The notes: generated by a model from the sequence alone, not told the origin. A stretch of 64,000 nt of DNA from Bradyrhizobium sp. CCBAU 53421 (GCF_015291625.1 NZ_CP030047.1:4216001-4280000); one strand, 5' to 3'. Positions 25,023 through 34,286 are shown, counted from the stretch's first letter. A program made the numbers and translations.

Positions 25023-26132
25023 ATGGAAATCCGCGCGCCCTACATCGTCGTTGGTGCATTCGTATTGTCGGCAATCGTCGCCGTGTTCGGCTTCGTCTAC
25101 TGGCTGAACAATTTCGGTGGAATCGGAAAGCGGGAGACATATCAGCTCGTTTTCGCCGAACCGGTGCCGGGTCTGCTCGTCGGGGCAGGTGTTCTCTTCA
25201 ATGGAATCCGCGTTGGCGAAGTGACCGCGCTTGAGCTGGTTCCGGACCGTCCGCGCGAGGTTCACGCCACGATCGCAGTCGCCGAGCGCACGCCGGTGCA
25301 TAGCGATACACGCGTCGGCCTCGATTTCCAGGGACTGACTGGCGTGCCGGTGATCGCGCTGGAAGGCGGCGATGATCCCCAGGCGCCGCCGGCGCGCGCA
25401 CCGCTGGTGGCCGAAAAGGGGGCGGGGCGGAGCATGACGCAGGCTGCCCGGGATGCGCTACGCCGGGTCGATGCCGTCCTGTCCGAGAATGCCGCGCCGC
25501 TACACAGCACGATCGAAAATCTCGGCACGTTCGCTGACGGGCTCGCGCGTAACACGCCGAAGCTCGATGGAATCGTGGCCGGACTCGAACGCATGACCGG
25601 CGGCGGTGCGCCCGCACCGCGCAAGGTGGTGTATGACCTTCACGCGGTGGACGACTTCGGCGCGCAACGCCGTGCAAACCTGCCTGAGCAGCTGGTCATG
25701 GCGGAGCCGACCGCGATTGCGCGCTTGCAGACCCAGCGCTTCCTGTTCACGCCGGATGGGGAAACTCAGGGATTCGAAGCTGCGCAGTGGAGCGATAGTC
25801 TCCCGGTGCTGGTGCAGGCGCGGTTGCTGCAGAGCTTCGAGAATTACGACGTCGACCATGCGCCACTGCGGGCCGACAGCGGTGTTGAGGGTACGCCGCG
25901 CCTGCTGATCGACCTGCGTCGGTTCGAAATTGTGCAGGGAGCCCAATCGCGCGCGACGATCTCCTTCTCCGCGAAGATCGTCGATCGAAATGGGCAGGTA
26001 AGGGCCGCCAAGCTTCTCGAGGGATCCGAAGGAATTAACTCGCTTACACCGTCCGAGGCGGCAGCCGCATTCGATCGGACTTTCGGCACTCTCGCCAGGG
26101 AGCTCGTGATGTGGGTTGCGGCGACGGACTAA
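25023..26132 (+). CDS. mlaD: MlaD-type protein fused to a PqiC/ABC_trans_aux-like domain
   Basis: This 369-aa protein has an N-terminal anchor helix (about 8-29), an MCE domain (about 38-115, with VPGLLVGAGVLFNGIRVGEV and GLTGVPVIAL), and a linker with a short helical part (about 140-190). The C-terminal domain (about 200-360) resembles the auxiliary lipoprotein component of such transporters (QRANLPEQLVM, RIVVQ-like strands, LLIDLRRFEI, FDRTFGTLARELV). The MCE part should form a hexameric lipid ring in the periplasm. In most systems the auxiliary domain is a separate lipoprotein. ATG 25023 follows AGAAAGAGACGC. It is last in the operon. Confidence 0.85.
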   Translation: MEIRAPYIVVGAFVLSAIVAVFGFVYWLNNFGGIGKRETYQLVFAEPVPGLLVGAGVLFNGIRVGEVTALELVPDRPREVHATIAVAERTPVHSDTRVGLDFQGLTGVPVIALEGGDDPQAPPARAPLVAEKGAGRSMTQAARDALRRVDAVLSENAAPLHSTIENLGTFADGLARNTPKLDGIVAGLERMTGGGAPAPRKVVYDLHAVDDFGAQRRANLPEQLVMAEPTAIARLQTQRFLFTPDGETQGFEAAQWSDSLPVLVQARLLQSFENYDVDHAPLRADSGVEGTPRLLIDLRRFEIVQGAQSRATISFSAKIVDRNGQVRAAKLLEGSEGINSLTPSEAAAAFDRTFGTLARELVMWVAATD

Positions 26133-26179
26133 AGCATGATCCGGAAAAGTGCCAAGCGGTTTTCCGAAAAGATCATGCT
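26133..26179. repeat. Palindromic intergenic repeat of the Bradyrhizobiaceae type
   Basis: AGCATGATC at 26133-26141 and GATCATGCT at 26171-26179 are the ends of an imperfect palindrome, with CGGAAAAGTG and TTTTCCGAAAAG inside. Sequences beginning GCATGATCCGGAAAAGTG are dispersed in intergenic DNA of this family. It starts one base after the mlaD stop and can form a long hairpin. Confidence 0.75.
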
Positions 26180-26192
26180 CAAACAAGGACCT

Positions 26193-26231
26193 AAAGCGCG
26201 ATGACGATTCAATCCAATCTCATCGCGCTTT
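26193..26231. terminator. Perfect 12-bp stem between convergent mlaD and ackA
   Basis: AAAGCGCGATGA (26193-26204) is the exact reverse complement of TCATCGCGCTTT (26220-26231), with a 15-base loop. The right arm overlaps the ackA stop codon. It lies between converging genes and may terminate both, or be a second dispersed repeat. Confidence 0.55.
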
Positions 26232-27411
26232 AGCCTGTGCGCAGCAGGCTGCGGCAGTGTCGTGCAATACTGACTTCCTCGTTGGTCGGAATGACCAGTA
26301 CGTCGACCGGGCTGCCCTTCGCGGCGATGCGTTGTTCGCCCTGTGCGTTTGCTGTCGTATCGATGCTGACGCCGAGCCAGGAGAGGCGATCGCAGACGCG
26401 TTGTCGGATGTCCGCGGCATGCTCGCCTATGCCGCCGGTGAACACCAGGCCGTCGAGGCCCGCAAGGGTATTTGCCATCACGGCGACTTCTGCGGCGACA
26501 CGAAATATGAAGAGATCGATGGCTTCGCAGGCCTCGGGCTTTTGGCTCGCTAGCAGGGCGCGCATGTCGGCCGACACCCTTGAGACGCCGAGCAGGCCCG
26601 AACCTTCGTACAGCAAATGTTGGACGTCATCGACCGACATCTTTTCTTCCTGCATGAGATAAAGCAGCACGCCGGGATCTATCGTTCCACAGCGGGTCCC
26701 CATCACGAGACCGTCGAGCGGGGTCAATCCCATGGTGGTGTCGACGCTGCGGCCATTTTGCAGGGCGCAGAGGCTCGCGCCGTTGCCGAGATGCGCCACG
26801 ACGACGCGCTTGTCGGCCCATTGCGGCGCGATCGCGGCGAGCTGGCTCGCGACGTATTCGAAGGAGAGGCCGTGGAAGCCGTAGCGGCGGATGCCGCGCT
26901 CCTCAAACTGCCGCGGGATGGCAAAGCGGCTGGCCGGCGGCGCCAGGCCGTGATGGAAGGCCGTATCGAAGCAGGCAATCTGCGTCAGCTCCGGCCGCAG
27001 CGCCAGCACGGCGCGGACCGGCGCCAGGCAGCGCGGCTGGTGCAGCGGCGCAAGCGGCGTCAGCGCCTCCAGCGCGGCGATAGTCTGTCCTGTGATGACG
27101 ACCGGCCAATAGAACGCACGCCCGCCATGGACGATACGATGGCCGACGGCGGCGAGCCTGCCGCCGGCGAGATAGTCCTCGATCCAGGCAAATACGTCGC
27201 TGAACAGGCCGTTGTCCTCCGACGTGCCGCTCGGGCGACGCTTCTCGAACAGCTGTCTGCCTGAGGCGTCGCTCACCACGATGCGTGGGACCTTCTCCTG
27301 CTCATCGAGCAAGCCCCTGCATTGCAGCCTTGGCTCGGCCGGTGCGATGTCGAACAGGCCGAACTTGATGCTGGACGAGCCGGCGTTGAGCACCAGGACG
27401 CTGTCGGGCAT
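26230..27411 (-). CDS. ackA: Acetate kinase
   Basis: This 393-aa cytoplasmic ASKHA-fold enzyme converts acetyl phosphate plus ADP to acetate plus ATP. Motifs: N-terminal VLNAGSSSIKFGLF, HRIVHGG near residues 110-116, CFDTAFH near 145, GFHGLSFEYV, the nucleotide loop AHLGNGASLCA, and GLVFTGGIGEHAADIR at about 325-340. Length is normal for AckA. It lies 30 bases downstream of phosphoketolase on the same strand, completing a phosphoketolase bypass that yields ATP from acetyl phosphate. Confidence 0.95.
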   Translation of the reverse strand: MPDSVLVLNAGSSSIKFGLFDIAPAEPRLQCRGLLDEQEKVPRIVVSDASGRQLFEKRRPSGTSEDNGLFSDVFAWIEDYLAGGRLAAVGHRIVHGGRAFYWPVVITGQTIAALEALTPLAPLHQPRCLAPVRAVLALRPELTQIACFDTAFHHGLAPPASRFAIPRQFEERGIRRYGFHGLSFEYVASQLAAIAPQWADKRVVVAHLGNGASLCALQNGRSVDTTMGLTPLDGLVMGTRCGTIDPGVLLYLMQEEKMSVDDVQHLLYEGSGLLGVSRVSADMRALLASQKPEACEAIDLFIFRVAAEVAVMANTLAGLDGLVFTGGIGEHAADIRQRVCDRLSWLGVSIDTTANAQGEQRIAAKGSPVDVLVIPTNEEVSIARHCRSLLRTG

Positions 27412-27441
27412 AGACCGTCTCTCTCTCTCGCGTTCGCTGCC

Positions 27442-29853
27442 TCAGTCAACGGATTTGTGGTTTGTCGTACCGTAGGGCCAGACCCAGTCACGGATCTGCG
27501 GCATGTCCTCGCCATGCTCGCGCACGTACCGGGTGTGCTCGGTCAGCGCGTCACGGAATCGCTGCTTGACGTGGGCTGCCGCGATGTCGAGCCCCGGCAC
27601 GCGCTCGATTGCCTCGATGGCGAGATGGAAGCGGTCGAGGCCGTTCAACACCACCATGTCGAACGGGGTCGTGGTGGTGCCTTCCTCCGCGAAGCCCCGC
27701 ACGTGCATTCCGTCGTGATTGGTGCGGCGGTAGGTCAGGCGATGGATCAGATAGGGATAGCCGTGATAGGCGAAGACGACAGGCTTGTCGCGGGTGAACA
27801 GGCTGTCGAAATCGCGGTCGGACAGGCCGTGCGGATGCTGCTCCATCGGCTGCAGCGTCATCAGGTCAACCACGTTGACGACGCGGATCTTCAGTTCCGG
27901 GAGCGCCTTGCGGAGCAGGTCGACGGCGGCGAGCGTCTCCAGCGTCGGAACGTCGCCGGCGCAGGCCATCACCACGTCGGGCTCAGCGTTGGGGGGCTCG
28001 GTGCCGGCCCAATCCCATATCCCGATGCCGGCTTCGCAATGGGTGATTGCCGCACGCATCGAAAGCCATTGCAGGGCAGGCTGCTTGCCCGCCACGATCA
28101 CATTGATGCGATCATAGGTACGCAGGCAGTGATCGCCGACCCAGAGCAGGGTGTTGGCATCGGGCGGAAAGTAGACGCGGACGATATCGGCCTTCTTGTT
28201 GGTGACAAGATCGACGAAGCCGGGATCCTGATGACTGAATCCGTTGTGGTCCTGACGCCAGACATGCGAGGTGAGTAGGTAGTTCAGCGACGCGATCGGC
28301 CGCCGCCAGGGCAGCGCGCGCGAGACCTTCAGCCATTTGGCGTGCTGGTTGAACATTGAGTCCACGATGTGGATGAAGGCCTCATAGCAGGAGAAGAAAC
28401 CGTGGCGGCCGGTGAGCAGATAGCCTTCGAGCCAGCCCTGGCAGAGATGCTCGCTCAGGACTTCCATCACGCGGCCGTCATGGGCGAGATGGACGTCGTA
28501 AGGCTCGATGCCTTCCATCCAGATCCGGTCGGTGGCCTCGAACACCGCGTCGAGCCGGTTGGACGCGGTTTCGTCCGGACCCATGATGCGGAAATTGCGG
28601 GCCTCCGCATTCAGCTCCACCACCTCGCGCAAGAACTTGCCGAGTTCTCGCGTGGCTTCGGCGACGACCTCGCCCGGAGCGGTGACCTCCACCGCATACG
28701 CACGGAAATCCGGCAGCTTCAGCTCCCGCTTCAGGAGGCCCCCATTGGCGTGCGGGTTGGCACCCATCCGACGGGCGCCTGCGGGCGCAAGGGCTTGCAA
28801 TTCAGGTATGAGCCGCCCATTCGCATCGAACAGGCTTTCCGGTTCGTAGCTCCGCATCCAATGCTCGAGCAATTTCAGATGCTCGGGGTTGCCGCGCGGG
28901 TTGGCGATCGGCACCTGATGCGCACGCCAGAAACCTTCGACCTTCAACCCGTCGACTTCCTTCGGTCCCGTCCAGCCCTTCGGACTGCGCAGCACGATCA
29001 TCGGCCATCGCGGCCGCTTGAGGCCGCCGGTCTGCTGGCGCGCGGCTTGCTGGATCGCGCGGATGCTGCCGAGCGCGGTGTCGAGCGTGTCGGCCATCAA
29101 GCGATGCATGGCACTCGGATCGTCGCCTTCGACGAATAGCGGCTCGTAGCCGTAGCCAATGAAGAGGCTCCGGACTTCCTCGTCATCCATTCGCCCTAGC
29201 ACGGTGGGATTGGCAATCTTGTAGCCATTGAGGTGCAGGATTGGCAGCACTGCGCCGTCATGCTTCGGGTTCAAGAACTTGTTGGAATGCCAGGAGGCCG
29301 CGAGCGGGCCGGTCTCTGCCTCGCCGTCGCCGACGACGCAAACGGCGATCAAATCGGGATTGTCGAACACTGCGCCATAGGCGTGAACCAGCGCATAGCC
29401 GAGTTCACCGCCTTCGTGGATCGAGCCAGGTGTTTCCGGAGCGGCGTGGCTTGGAATGCCGCCGGGGAAGGAGAACTGACGGAACAGCTTGCGCAAGCCG
29501 TCCAAATCGCGCGCCACCTCCGGATAGAGCTCCGTGTAGGTGCCTTCGAGATAGGTGTTCGCGACCATGCCGGGGCCGCCATGGCCGGGACCGCAGATAT
29601 AGATCACGTTGAGGTCGGAAGTGCGGATTGCGCGATTGAGGTGAGCGTAGATGAAGTTGAGCCCCGGCGTGGTGCCCCAATGCCCGAGCAGGCGCGGCTT
29701 GATGTGCTCCGGCTTCAGCGGCGCTCTCAGAAGCGGATTCGCGAGCAGGTAGATCTGTCCAACGGAGAGATAATTGGCGGCTCGCCAATAGCGGTCGAGC
29801 AGCACAAGATCGTCCGCCCGCGCTTGCTCGTTTGGAGTCGTCGCAGATTGCAT
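27442..29853 (-). CDS. xfp: Xylulose-5-P/fructose-6-P phosphoketolase
   Basis: This 803-aa thiamine-diphosphate enzyme cleaves xylulose-5-P (or fructose-6-P) with phosphate to acetyl phosphate and a shorter sugar phosphate, in the cytoplasm. Family motifs: [14 protein letters not shown] near the start, [17 protein letters not shown] near 140, [13 protein letters not shown], the ThDP motif [21 protein letters not shown], and late [25 protein letters not shown] sequence. ATG 29853 is preferred over 29904: GGGAGAAC precedes it and the FixK box at 29933-29946 predicts a start near 29898. It forms an operon with ackA. Confidence 0.95.
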   Translation of the reverse strand: MQSATTPNEQARADDLVLLDRYWRAANYLSVGQIYLLANPLLRAPLKPEHIKPRLLGHWGTTPGLNFIYAHLNRAIRTSDLNVIYICGPGHGGPGMVANTYLEGTYTELYPEVARDLDGLRKLFRQFSFPGGIPSHAAPETPGSIHEGGELGYALVHAYGAVFDNPDLIAVCVVGDGEAETGPLAASWHSNKFLNPKHDGAVLPILHLNGYKIANPTVLGRMDDEEVRSLFIGYGYEPLFVEGDDPSAMHRLMADTLDTALGSIRAIQQAARQQTGGLKRPRWPMIVLRSPKGWTGPKEVDGLKVEGFWRAHQVPIANPRGNPEHLKLLEHWMRSYEPESLFDANGRLIPELQALAPAGARRMGANPHANGGLLKRELKLPDFRAYAVEVTAPGEVVAEATRELGKFLREVVELNAEARNFRIMGPDETASNRLDAVFEATDRIWMEGIEPYDVHLAHDGRVMEVLSEHLCQGWLEGYLLTGRHGFFSCYEAFIHIVDSMFNQHAKWLKVSRALPWRRPIASLNYLLTSHVWRQDHNGFSHQDPGFVDLVTNKKADIVRVYFPPDANTLLWVGDHCLRTYDRINVIVAGKQPALQWLSMRAAITHCEAGIGIWDWAGTEPPNAEPDVVMACAGDVPTLETLAAVDLLRKALPELKIRVVNVVDLMTLQPMEQHPHGLSDRDFDSLFTRDKPVVFAYHGYPYLIHRLTYRRTNHDGMHVRGFAEEGTTTTPFDMVVLNGLDRFHLAIEAIERVPGLDIAAAHVKQRFRDALTEHTRYVREHGEDMPQIRDWVWPYGTTNHKSVD

Positions 29854-29932
29854 GTCGTTCTCCCGGGATTCAAAGATGACCTCGGACGCCGCTATCGGTT
29901 CCACGTTAGAGGGCGAATATGACGGGAATGGC

Positions 29933-29946
29933 TTGAGCTAACTCAA
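29933..29946. promoter_or_regulatory. FixK-type box for xfp-ackA
   Basis: TTGAGCTAACTCAA is a symmetrical TTGAG-N4-CTCAA site centred 87 bp before the xfp ATG. Confidence 0.8.
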
Positions 29947-30187
29947 AGATGCACGCCAATTCGAGCCGAAACCACAAAACGTTGCTGCCGACGTGTGTCC
30001 AGTCTTGGCGCCCAAGGAAGGGAAGGCTCAGTCGTTCGAAAGTGGAACCGGCTCCTTCGAGGTAAGCTTTGCTCGCGGAGTTCCGGCGGCGGTTATCTCA
30101 GGGCGATCTCTGGAGGCCTTGCGCTGACCCGAAGCGGCGCTGCGCCTGCCGGGATCCTGCCAATTTCCTAGCGTCGTGCGGCGAGAC

Positions 30188-30215
30188 AAAAAGATGCCCG
30201 GCAAAAGCCGGGCAT
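30188..30215 (-). terminator. Rho-independent terminator, minus strand
   Basis: Read on the minus strand, ATGCCCGGC-TTTT-GCCGGGCAT (30215-30194) is a perfect 9-bp stem with a 4-base loop, followed by CTTTTT (30193-30188). It lies 110 bases past the stop of the 30327-30584 gene and 35 bases past a FixK-predicted start. The remaining part of 29947-30326 shows no protein gene. Confidence 0.75.
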
Positions 30216-30294
30216 TAAATATCGAGACAACCCCAGGGAGAATGGGCCACTCGTCCTAACAGCTCCATTCAAGCATGCGATGGCGGACGACGAT

Positions 30295-30308
30295 TTGAGC
30301 TAGCGCAA
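30295..30308. promoter_or_regulatory. Orphan FixK-type box
   Basis: TTGAGCTAGCGCAA fits TTGA-N6-GCAA. No start codon of a convincing gene lies in range on either strand. On the minus strand a class II start at about 30260 would be followed by the terminator at 30188-30215, so a short non-coding RNA is possible. Confidence 0.55.
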
Positions 30309-30326
30309 CAAGTCGCCGATTGGTCT

Positions 30327-30584
30327 TTACCGGGATTCAGGACGAGACCGTTCCTGCTCCAGTTCGCCTGGCACCATGCCATATGTCCTCAGCACGGTGG
30401 TTTTCGTCCCCGAATGGCCGGTACGGACGAATGCCGCAGCACCAGCGTGGCCGAACGTCTTCCATAAATGCTTGGCGTGCTCGATCGCCGCGGCTGGGCT
30501 GGCGCATTTGGCCTGCTGACCTGGAACGAGTTCGCCGTCGGTCCGATCGTACGGCAGGGCAATGAAGTGCGTGATCTCGTCCAT
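30327..30584 (-). CDS. Hypothetical 85-aa protein
   Basis: This soluble protein has an N-terminal strand (HFIALPYDRTDGELV) followed by SPAAAIEHAKHLWKTFGHAGAAAFVRTG and a charged tail. The pattern suggests a small alpha/beta fold of unknown role. AAAGGG lies 6-11 bases before ATG 30584. A perfect FixK box at 30671-30684 predicts a start near 30636. A strong terminator follows at 30188-30215, so it appears to be a single-gene transcription unit. Confidence 0.7.
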   Translation of the reverse strand: MDEITHFIALPYDRTDGELVPGQQAKCASPAAAIEHAKHLWKTFGHAGAAAFVRTGHSGTKTTVLRTYGMVPGELEQERSRPESR

Positions 30585-30670
30585 CGATAAGCCCTTTCTC
30601 CTTTGGTCGACTTCACCCAGAAGATGATGGTTCGGAGGGAGCTATCTTGATCTCCCTCGGCCCATTTCGC

Positions 30671-30684
30671 TTGATCCGGATCAA
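30671..30684. promoter_or_regulatory. FixK-type box, perfect palindrome
   Basis: TTGATCCGGATCAA is fully symmetrical. It lies between the divergent genes starting at 30584 (minus) and 30769 (plus), with class II geometry possible for both. Confidence 0.82.
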
Positions 30685-30768
30685 GGCGGAATGGCGCATT
30701 TGCTGTTGATTGGCTCGAAAGGGAGCTCGCTTGCAATTCGAGCTTCCTCCTCTCGAATATGACTGGCC

Positions 30769-31023
30769 ATGGTGATGGGAAACCTCGTGCACTTTCCGGC
30801 ATCGCGTCGGGCTAACCACGAACAAGGGTCGTCAGGGGTGGACATTCGCCATTCCATCCGCCAAGTGCTGCTAATGCTAGAACTGCAACTGCTTCAGATC
30901 AGCGGTCTGGTTGAGTTATGTCCGGCCGGAAAGGCCAGGACGAAGCTGCGGCAGCAGCACGACCAACTGCTCGGTCGCCTTGCGGTCGTGCGACAGCATT
31001 CGCGAGTTCTCATCGGCAATTGA
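30769..31023 (+). CDS. Hypothetical 84-aa helical protein
   Basis: The protein starts MVMGNLVHFP, a type of N-terminus common in small rhizobial proteins. It continues as one long amphipathic helix region (VLLMLELQLLQIS and TKLRQQHDQLLGRLAVVRQHS). The second ATG at 30775 is an equally possible start; no strong ribosome site precedes either. It diverges from 30584 over a shared FixK box. No function can be given. Confidence 0.5.
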   Translation: MVMGNLVHFPASRRANHEQGSSGVDIRHSIRQVLLMLELQLLQISGLVELCPAGKARTKLRQQHDQLLGRLAVVRQHSRVLIGN

Positions 31024-31168
31024 TGTCGGCCGCACATTGCGGGCGTCACCGGGTGCCAGCATTGGATTGACGATAGATCGTCCTGCGCGCGGCCAAGCGA
31101 AATAACGAGCCCTGTTGCTGAATTCCGATAGGAGATTTTATGCGTGGGCGCTCGGCAGCGGCTTGGGG

Positions 31169-31777
31169 CTAGAGCCCGGCGGCGATCGCGATCCGCATCA
31201 GCTCCGACATGCTACGCACATTGGTCTTGGCCATCAGGTTAGCCCGGTAGACCTCGACCGTGCGCGGGCTGATGCCAAGGTCGTGCGCGATCACCTTGTT
31301 GATCTTGCCCGCCACCAGCCCCCGCAGAACGTCACGTTCGCGCGGCGAGAGATCCACGAGGCGAGCTTCAGCCTCGCGCTTGACCGTGCCGTCGGCCGGG
31401 GCCGCGGACTGTGTCTGTAGGGCTTCGCCGATTGCGCGCAACAGCGCCTCATCCTCGAACGGCTTTTCAATGAAGTCGACCGCACCTGCCTTCATCGCCT
31501 CGACAGCGAGTGCGACGTCTCCATGGCCAGTCATCAGAATGACGGGACATGCGACCGCATCGGCCTTGAGCTTGCGGACGAGTTCGAGGCCGCTCATGCC
31601 GGGCATGCGGATATCGGACACGATGCAGTCGACCGCGCTGCTCTTGAGCTGGTCGAGAAATTCGGTTGCCGTCTCATAAGTCGTTACGGCAAAGCCGTTG
31701 ACGTCGAGAAGGAAGGCCAGTGAGTCCCGCATCGCCGGATCATCGTCGATCACGTGAATTGTGCGCCGCGTCGTCAT
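31169..31777 (-). CDS. fixJ: Response regulator FixJ
   Basis: This 202-aa transcription activator has a receiver domain (about 1-120: DDD at 11-13, phosphoacceptor D55 in [11 protein letters not shown] in FIEKPFEDE near 105). The LuxR/NarL-type HTH (about 135-200) has [21 protein letters not shown] and [17 protein letters not shown]. It is phosphorylated by FixL at low oxygen and then activates fixK-type promoters. Its start overlaps the fixL stop (ATGA), so both are co-translated. No FixK box precedes fixLJ. Confidence 0.95.
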   Translation of the reverse strand: MTTRRTIHVIDDDPAMRDSLAFLLDVNGFAVTTYETATEFLDQLKSSAVDCIVSDIRMPGMSGLELVRKLKADAVACPVILMTGHGDVALAVEAMKAGAVDFIEKPFEDEALLRAIGEALQTQSAAPADGTVKREAEARLVDLSPRERDVLRGLVAGKINKVIAHDLGISPRTVEVYRANLMAKTNVRSMSELMRIAIAAGL

Positions 31778-33204
31778 GCTTCTTCACCGTCCTCCGCGAA
31801 GGGAAGGATGAATCGAAAAACTGTGCCGCCACCCGCGTTTGGCATCACGTCGATGCGTCCGCCATGGGATTCGATGATGGTCCGGCAGATCGAGAGGCCG
31901 ACCCCCATACCATGCTCCTTGGTCGTGATGAAGGGCTGAAACAAACGGTCGGCGATATCGGGGCTAATGCCCGGGCCGGTATCGGCGACAGTGAACGTCG
32001 CAACTCCGTTAGCCTTGGTGACGCCGACCGTCAACTCGCGGCGCGGGCCGGAGGCCATCGCCTCGATCGCATTGCGAACCAGATTGAGCACGACCTGCTG
32101 AATCTGGATCTTGTCGACGATGATCGGGGGCATGTCGCGGTCGCTGCGGATCGCCACGCGGACGCCCTGCTCCTTGGCGCCGAGCAGCGCGAGCGCGACG
32201 GCCTCTTCAAGCAGGGTGGCCGGGCTCTCCAGGGAGTGTTGGGTCTCGCCCTTGGCGACAAATTCGCGCAGTCGCTTGATGATGTCGCCGGCCCGTAGCG
32301 CTTGCTGCGCGGCCCGCTCGAGCGCCTCCTGAATGCGGGTGGTATCCGGCGTCTCTGACGCCAGCAGCGCCTTCGCACCGCGCATGTAGTTCGTGATGGC
32401 TGACAGCGGCTGGTTGATCTCATGCGCGATTGAGGACGCCATCTCTCCCATGGCGGTCAATCGAGAGACGTGGACCAGCTCTGATTGCAGCTCTTGAAGC
32501 CGCCGTTCCTGCGCACGGCGCTCGGTGAGATCGCGGATAAAGCCGGTGAAGAAGCGCTCTCCGCGCACCTTGGCCTCGCCGACGGCGAGCTCCATCGGAA
32601 AGGTCGAGCCGTCACTCCGTTCTCCGACAACGATGCGGCCAATGCCGATGATGCGACGCTCGCCGGTCGTAAGGTAACGCTCGAGATACCGGTCGTGCTC
32701 ACCGCGATACGGCTGGGGCATCAGGCTTGAAACGTTCTTTCCGACGACCTGGTCCGCTGTCCAGCCAAACAGGCGCTCGGCCGCCGCACTGAAGGAGCGA
32801 ACGATACCGTGGTCGTCGATCACGATCATCGCATCAGGGACCGTGTCGAGGATCGACTGCAGATGGGCCTGGCGATTTCGTGCCTGATCGCTTTCCTTCA
32901 GTAGCCGGTCGCCCATAAAGCCAAGGATCGGGCCGAGGACAGCAAAGCAAGCGGTATCGATCAAATTCGCAGGTTCAGTGACCAGGCTCTTGCCGAGGAA
33001 TTTGGCGCTGACGACAAGGCAGAGCACGGTCGTGACGATCGCCGGACCGCGGCCGCCGGCGAATGCGGCAAACAGCACGACCGGCACGTAGATGATCGTG
33101 AAGGTTCGGTCCTCGAAATAACTATCAAGCCCCGCGCGCACTGCGAACACGAGCGCGGCCGCTGCCGCGGCAGTGCCATAGCGGTACCAGATGCGGTCGG
33201 ACAT
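31774..33204 (-). CDS. fixL: Heme-PAS oxygen-sensor histidine kinase FixL
   Basis: This 476-aa inner-membrane sensor has about four N-terminal hydrophobic segments (residues 11-100). A PAS domain (about 110-225) carries the proximal heme histidine H170 in [10 protein letters not shown] and the O2-gating arginine R190 in IIGIGRIV; their 20-residue spacing equals H200/R220 of Bradyrhizobium FixL. The HisKA domain has H261 in [12 protein letters not shown] and the HATPase N/G boxes follow ([25 protein letters not shown]). O2 binding to heme inhibits the kinase; at low O2 it phosphorylates FixJ. GGGGGA precedes the ATG. Confidence 0.95.
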   Translation of the reverse strand: MSDRIWYRYGTAAAAAALVFAVRAGLDSYFEDRTFTIIYVPVVLFAAFAGGRGPAIVTTVLCLVVSAKFLGKSLVTEPANLIDTACFAVLGPILGFMGDRLLKESDQARNRQAHLQSILDTVPDAMIVIDDHGIVRSFSAAAERLFGWTADQVVGKNVSSLMPQPYRGEHDRYLERYLTTGERRIIGIGRIVVGERSDGSTFPMELAVGEAKVRGERFFTGFIRDLTERRAQERRLQELQSELVHVSRLTAMGEMASSIAHEINQPLSAITNYMRGAKALLASETPDTTRIQEALERAAQQALRAGDIIKRLREFVAKGETQHSLESPATLLEEAVALALLGAKEQGVRVAIRSDRDMPPIIVDKIQIQQVVLNLVRNAIEAMASGPRRELTVGVTKANGVATFTVADTGPGISPDIADRLFQPFITTKEHGMGVGLSICRTIIESHGGRIDVMPNAGGGTVFRFILPFAEDGEEA

Positions 33205-33297
33205 ATTCCCCCGGCAAAGCCCTCAGTCTGCTTGATGTTACAACGTCCGGACGGCTGGTGCTACCGGCTGCTCTGTCCAGGACAGTGGGCAGATGAC

Positions 33298-33525
33298 CTA
33301 TATGACCCAGGCACGCCAATGTGTGGGCTGCACCGCGATGCGTTCGGTGGTGTTCGCCTTCACCCAGCCGCCCAGAATACGGCGGCAGGGGAAGACGAGT
33401 TTGTGAATGGCGTTACCTTCGATCACGGCGAGCTCAAGGTCGCGGTCGAAAGGGGCCGTCGCGACCCCCTCCCATGTCGCGCCGGCGCCGGCCACTGGGC
33501 GTTCTCGAGCGTCGCGTGCCGGCAC
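33298..33525 (-). CDS. Small protein of a W-APF-ELA-PTHWR family (DUF551-like)
   Basis: This 75-aa protein has the order TWEGVATAPFDRDLELAVIE, then LVFPCRR, GGWVKA and the ending PTHWRAWVI. The pattern is shared with the product of 44626-44871 in this window (GWRDIASAPF, IELAMID, GVPCIR, EGWLDA, ATHWRYW), so the two are paralogues. It resembles DUF551-like small proteins. The start is taken as GTG 33525, immediately after the phasin stop, because an upstream ATG (33576) would lie inside the phasin gene. It should be co-transcribed with the phasin. Confidence 0.65.
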   Translation of the reverse strand: MPARDARERPVAGAGATWEGVATAPFDRDLELAVIEGNAIHKLVFPCRRILGGWVKANTTERIAVQPTHWRAWVI

Positions 33526-33526
33526 G

Positions 33527-33883
33527 TCAGGCGGCCTTCTGAGTAGCCTCGTCGACACTGCCGGTCTTTCGTGCAAACAGGTTCAGCTCGATCGTACCCA
33601 GCGAACGCGCGGTTTCGATCGCGTAGGTCGCGTCGCTCGCGCTACGCGCCGTGACGCCCTTGGCCCAATCCTGCAACGCCGTGACCTTCTCGGCGACCGA
33701 GGCCGTGGAATTGAACCTGCGGAAGAGCTCCCAGGCCTCGTTTGATTCGACCTGGATCTGCTCGAACCAGTACCGGTTCGCCTCAATCAGCTTCTCCGAG
33801 AATTCCGACTGGACGGTCATGGCGCGCCTCGCATAGCTCTGGATGGCGTCGGAGACGGGACGGGCGTCGTTTCGCTCTGTCAT
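33527..33883 (-). CDS. Phasin family protein
   Basis: This 118-aa helical protein is of the Phasin_2 type: SDAIQSYARRAMTVQSEFSE, then EANRYWFEQIQVESNEAWELF and a C-terminal helix. Phasins coat PHA granules and control their size and surface; this fits the phaB-phaC genes at 12-15 kb. ATG 33883 has GAAGGA upstream and lies 21 bases after the start predicted from the FixK box 33939-33952. A longer frame from 33952 would overlap that box and is rejected. Confidence 0.88.
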   Translation of the reverse strand: MTERNDARPVSDAIQSYARRAMTVQSEFSEKLIEANRYWFEQIQVESNEAWELFRRFNSTASVAEKVTALQDWAKGVTARSASDATYAIETARSLGTIELNLFARKTGSVDEATQKAA

Positions 33884-33938
33884 GTTCAAAATCCTTCGTA
33901 GGGGGAGGCCTTCATCCCATATGGGCGGCACTTGCGTC

Positions 33939-33952
33939 TTGATATCCATCAA
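33939..33952. promoter_or_regulatory. FixK-type box for phasin operon
   Basis: TTGATATCCATCAA matches TTGA-N6-TCAA, centred 62 bp before the phasin ATG. Confidence 0.78.
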
Positions 33953-33991
33953 CTCGATGGCTTCCGGTCCGCACCGGTTCTGGCGATCAAC

Positions 33992-34186
33992 CTAACTGCG
34001 CTTGGGATCGACGACTGCACCGGTTCGCAGGTTGATGAAGTGGACGCCATCGCAGGCGGCGCACGAGATCGAATGCAGATCGTCAGCCAGAGGTCCGGAC
34101 GCGTCATCGGGAAGCAGGCCTTGGACGCGATCGCCAGTAGTCGGACACGAGAAGATGATGGGGCGCCAAGCCGTTCTGTCTGCCAT
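33992..34186 (-). CDS. 64-aa putative zinc-ribbon protein
   Basis: The protein has C14 in FSCPTTGDRV, then a C42-x-x-C45-x-x-x-H49 group in ISCAACDGVHFINL and ends TGAVVDPKRS. The spacing of three Cys plus His suggests a small metal-binding (zinc-ribbon-like) fold; I recall this pattern as frequent in rhizobial small proteins. ATG 34186 has GGGA upstream. The FixK box 34238-34251 predicts a start near 34203. Function unknown. Confidence 0.65.
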   Translation of the reverse strand: MADRTAWRPIIFSCPTTGDRVQGLLPDDASGPLADDLHSISCAACDGVHFINLRTGAVVDPKRS

Positions 34187-34237
34187 TTGCACAATCCCGA
34201 CGGAACAACATCATCCGGCCGCACGCGTCGTGCCGCA

Positions 34238-34251
34238 TTGACGCACGTCAA
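34238..34251. promoter_or_regulatory. FixK-type box for the 64-aa gene
   Basis: TTGACGCACGTCAA is a palindromic TTGAC-N4-GTCAA site, centred 58 bp before the ATG at 34186. Confidence 0.75.
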
Positions 34252-34286
34252 AATTCCGGGTGAACGGTCGAGGCGGCGCCGACAGC

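Noticed and set aside
30640..30660. TTGATCTCCCTCGG as a second FixK box near 30584
   Set aside because: The right half-site is wrong (TCGG), and the perfect palindrome at 30671 already explains the promoter.
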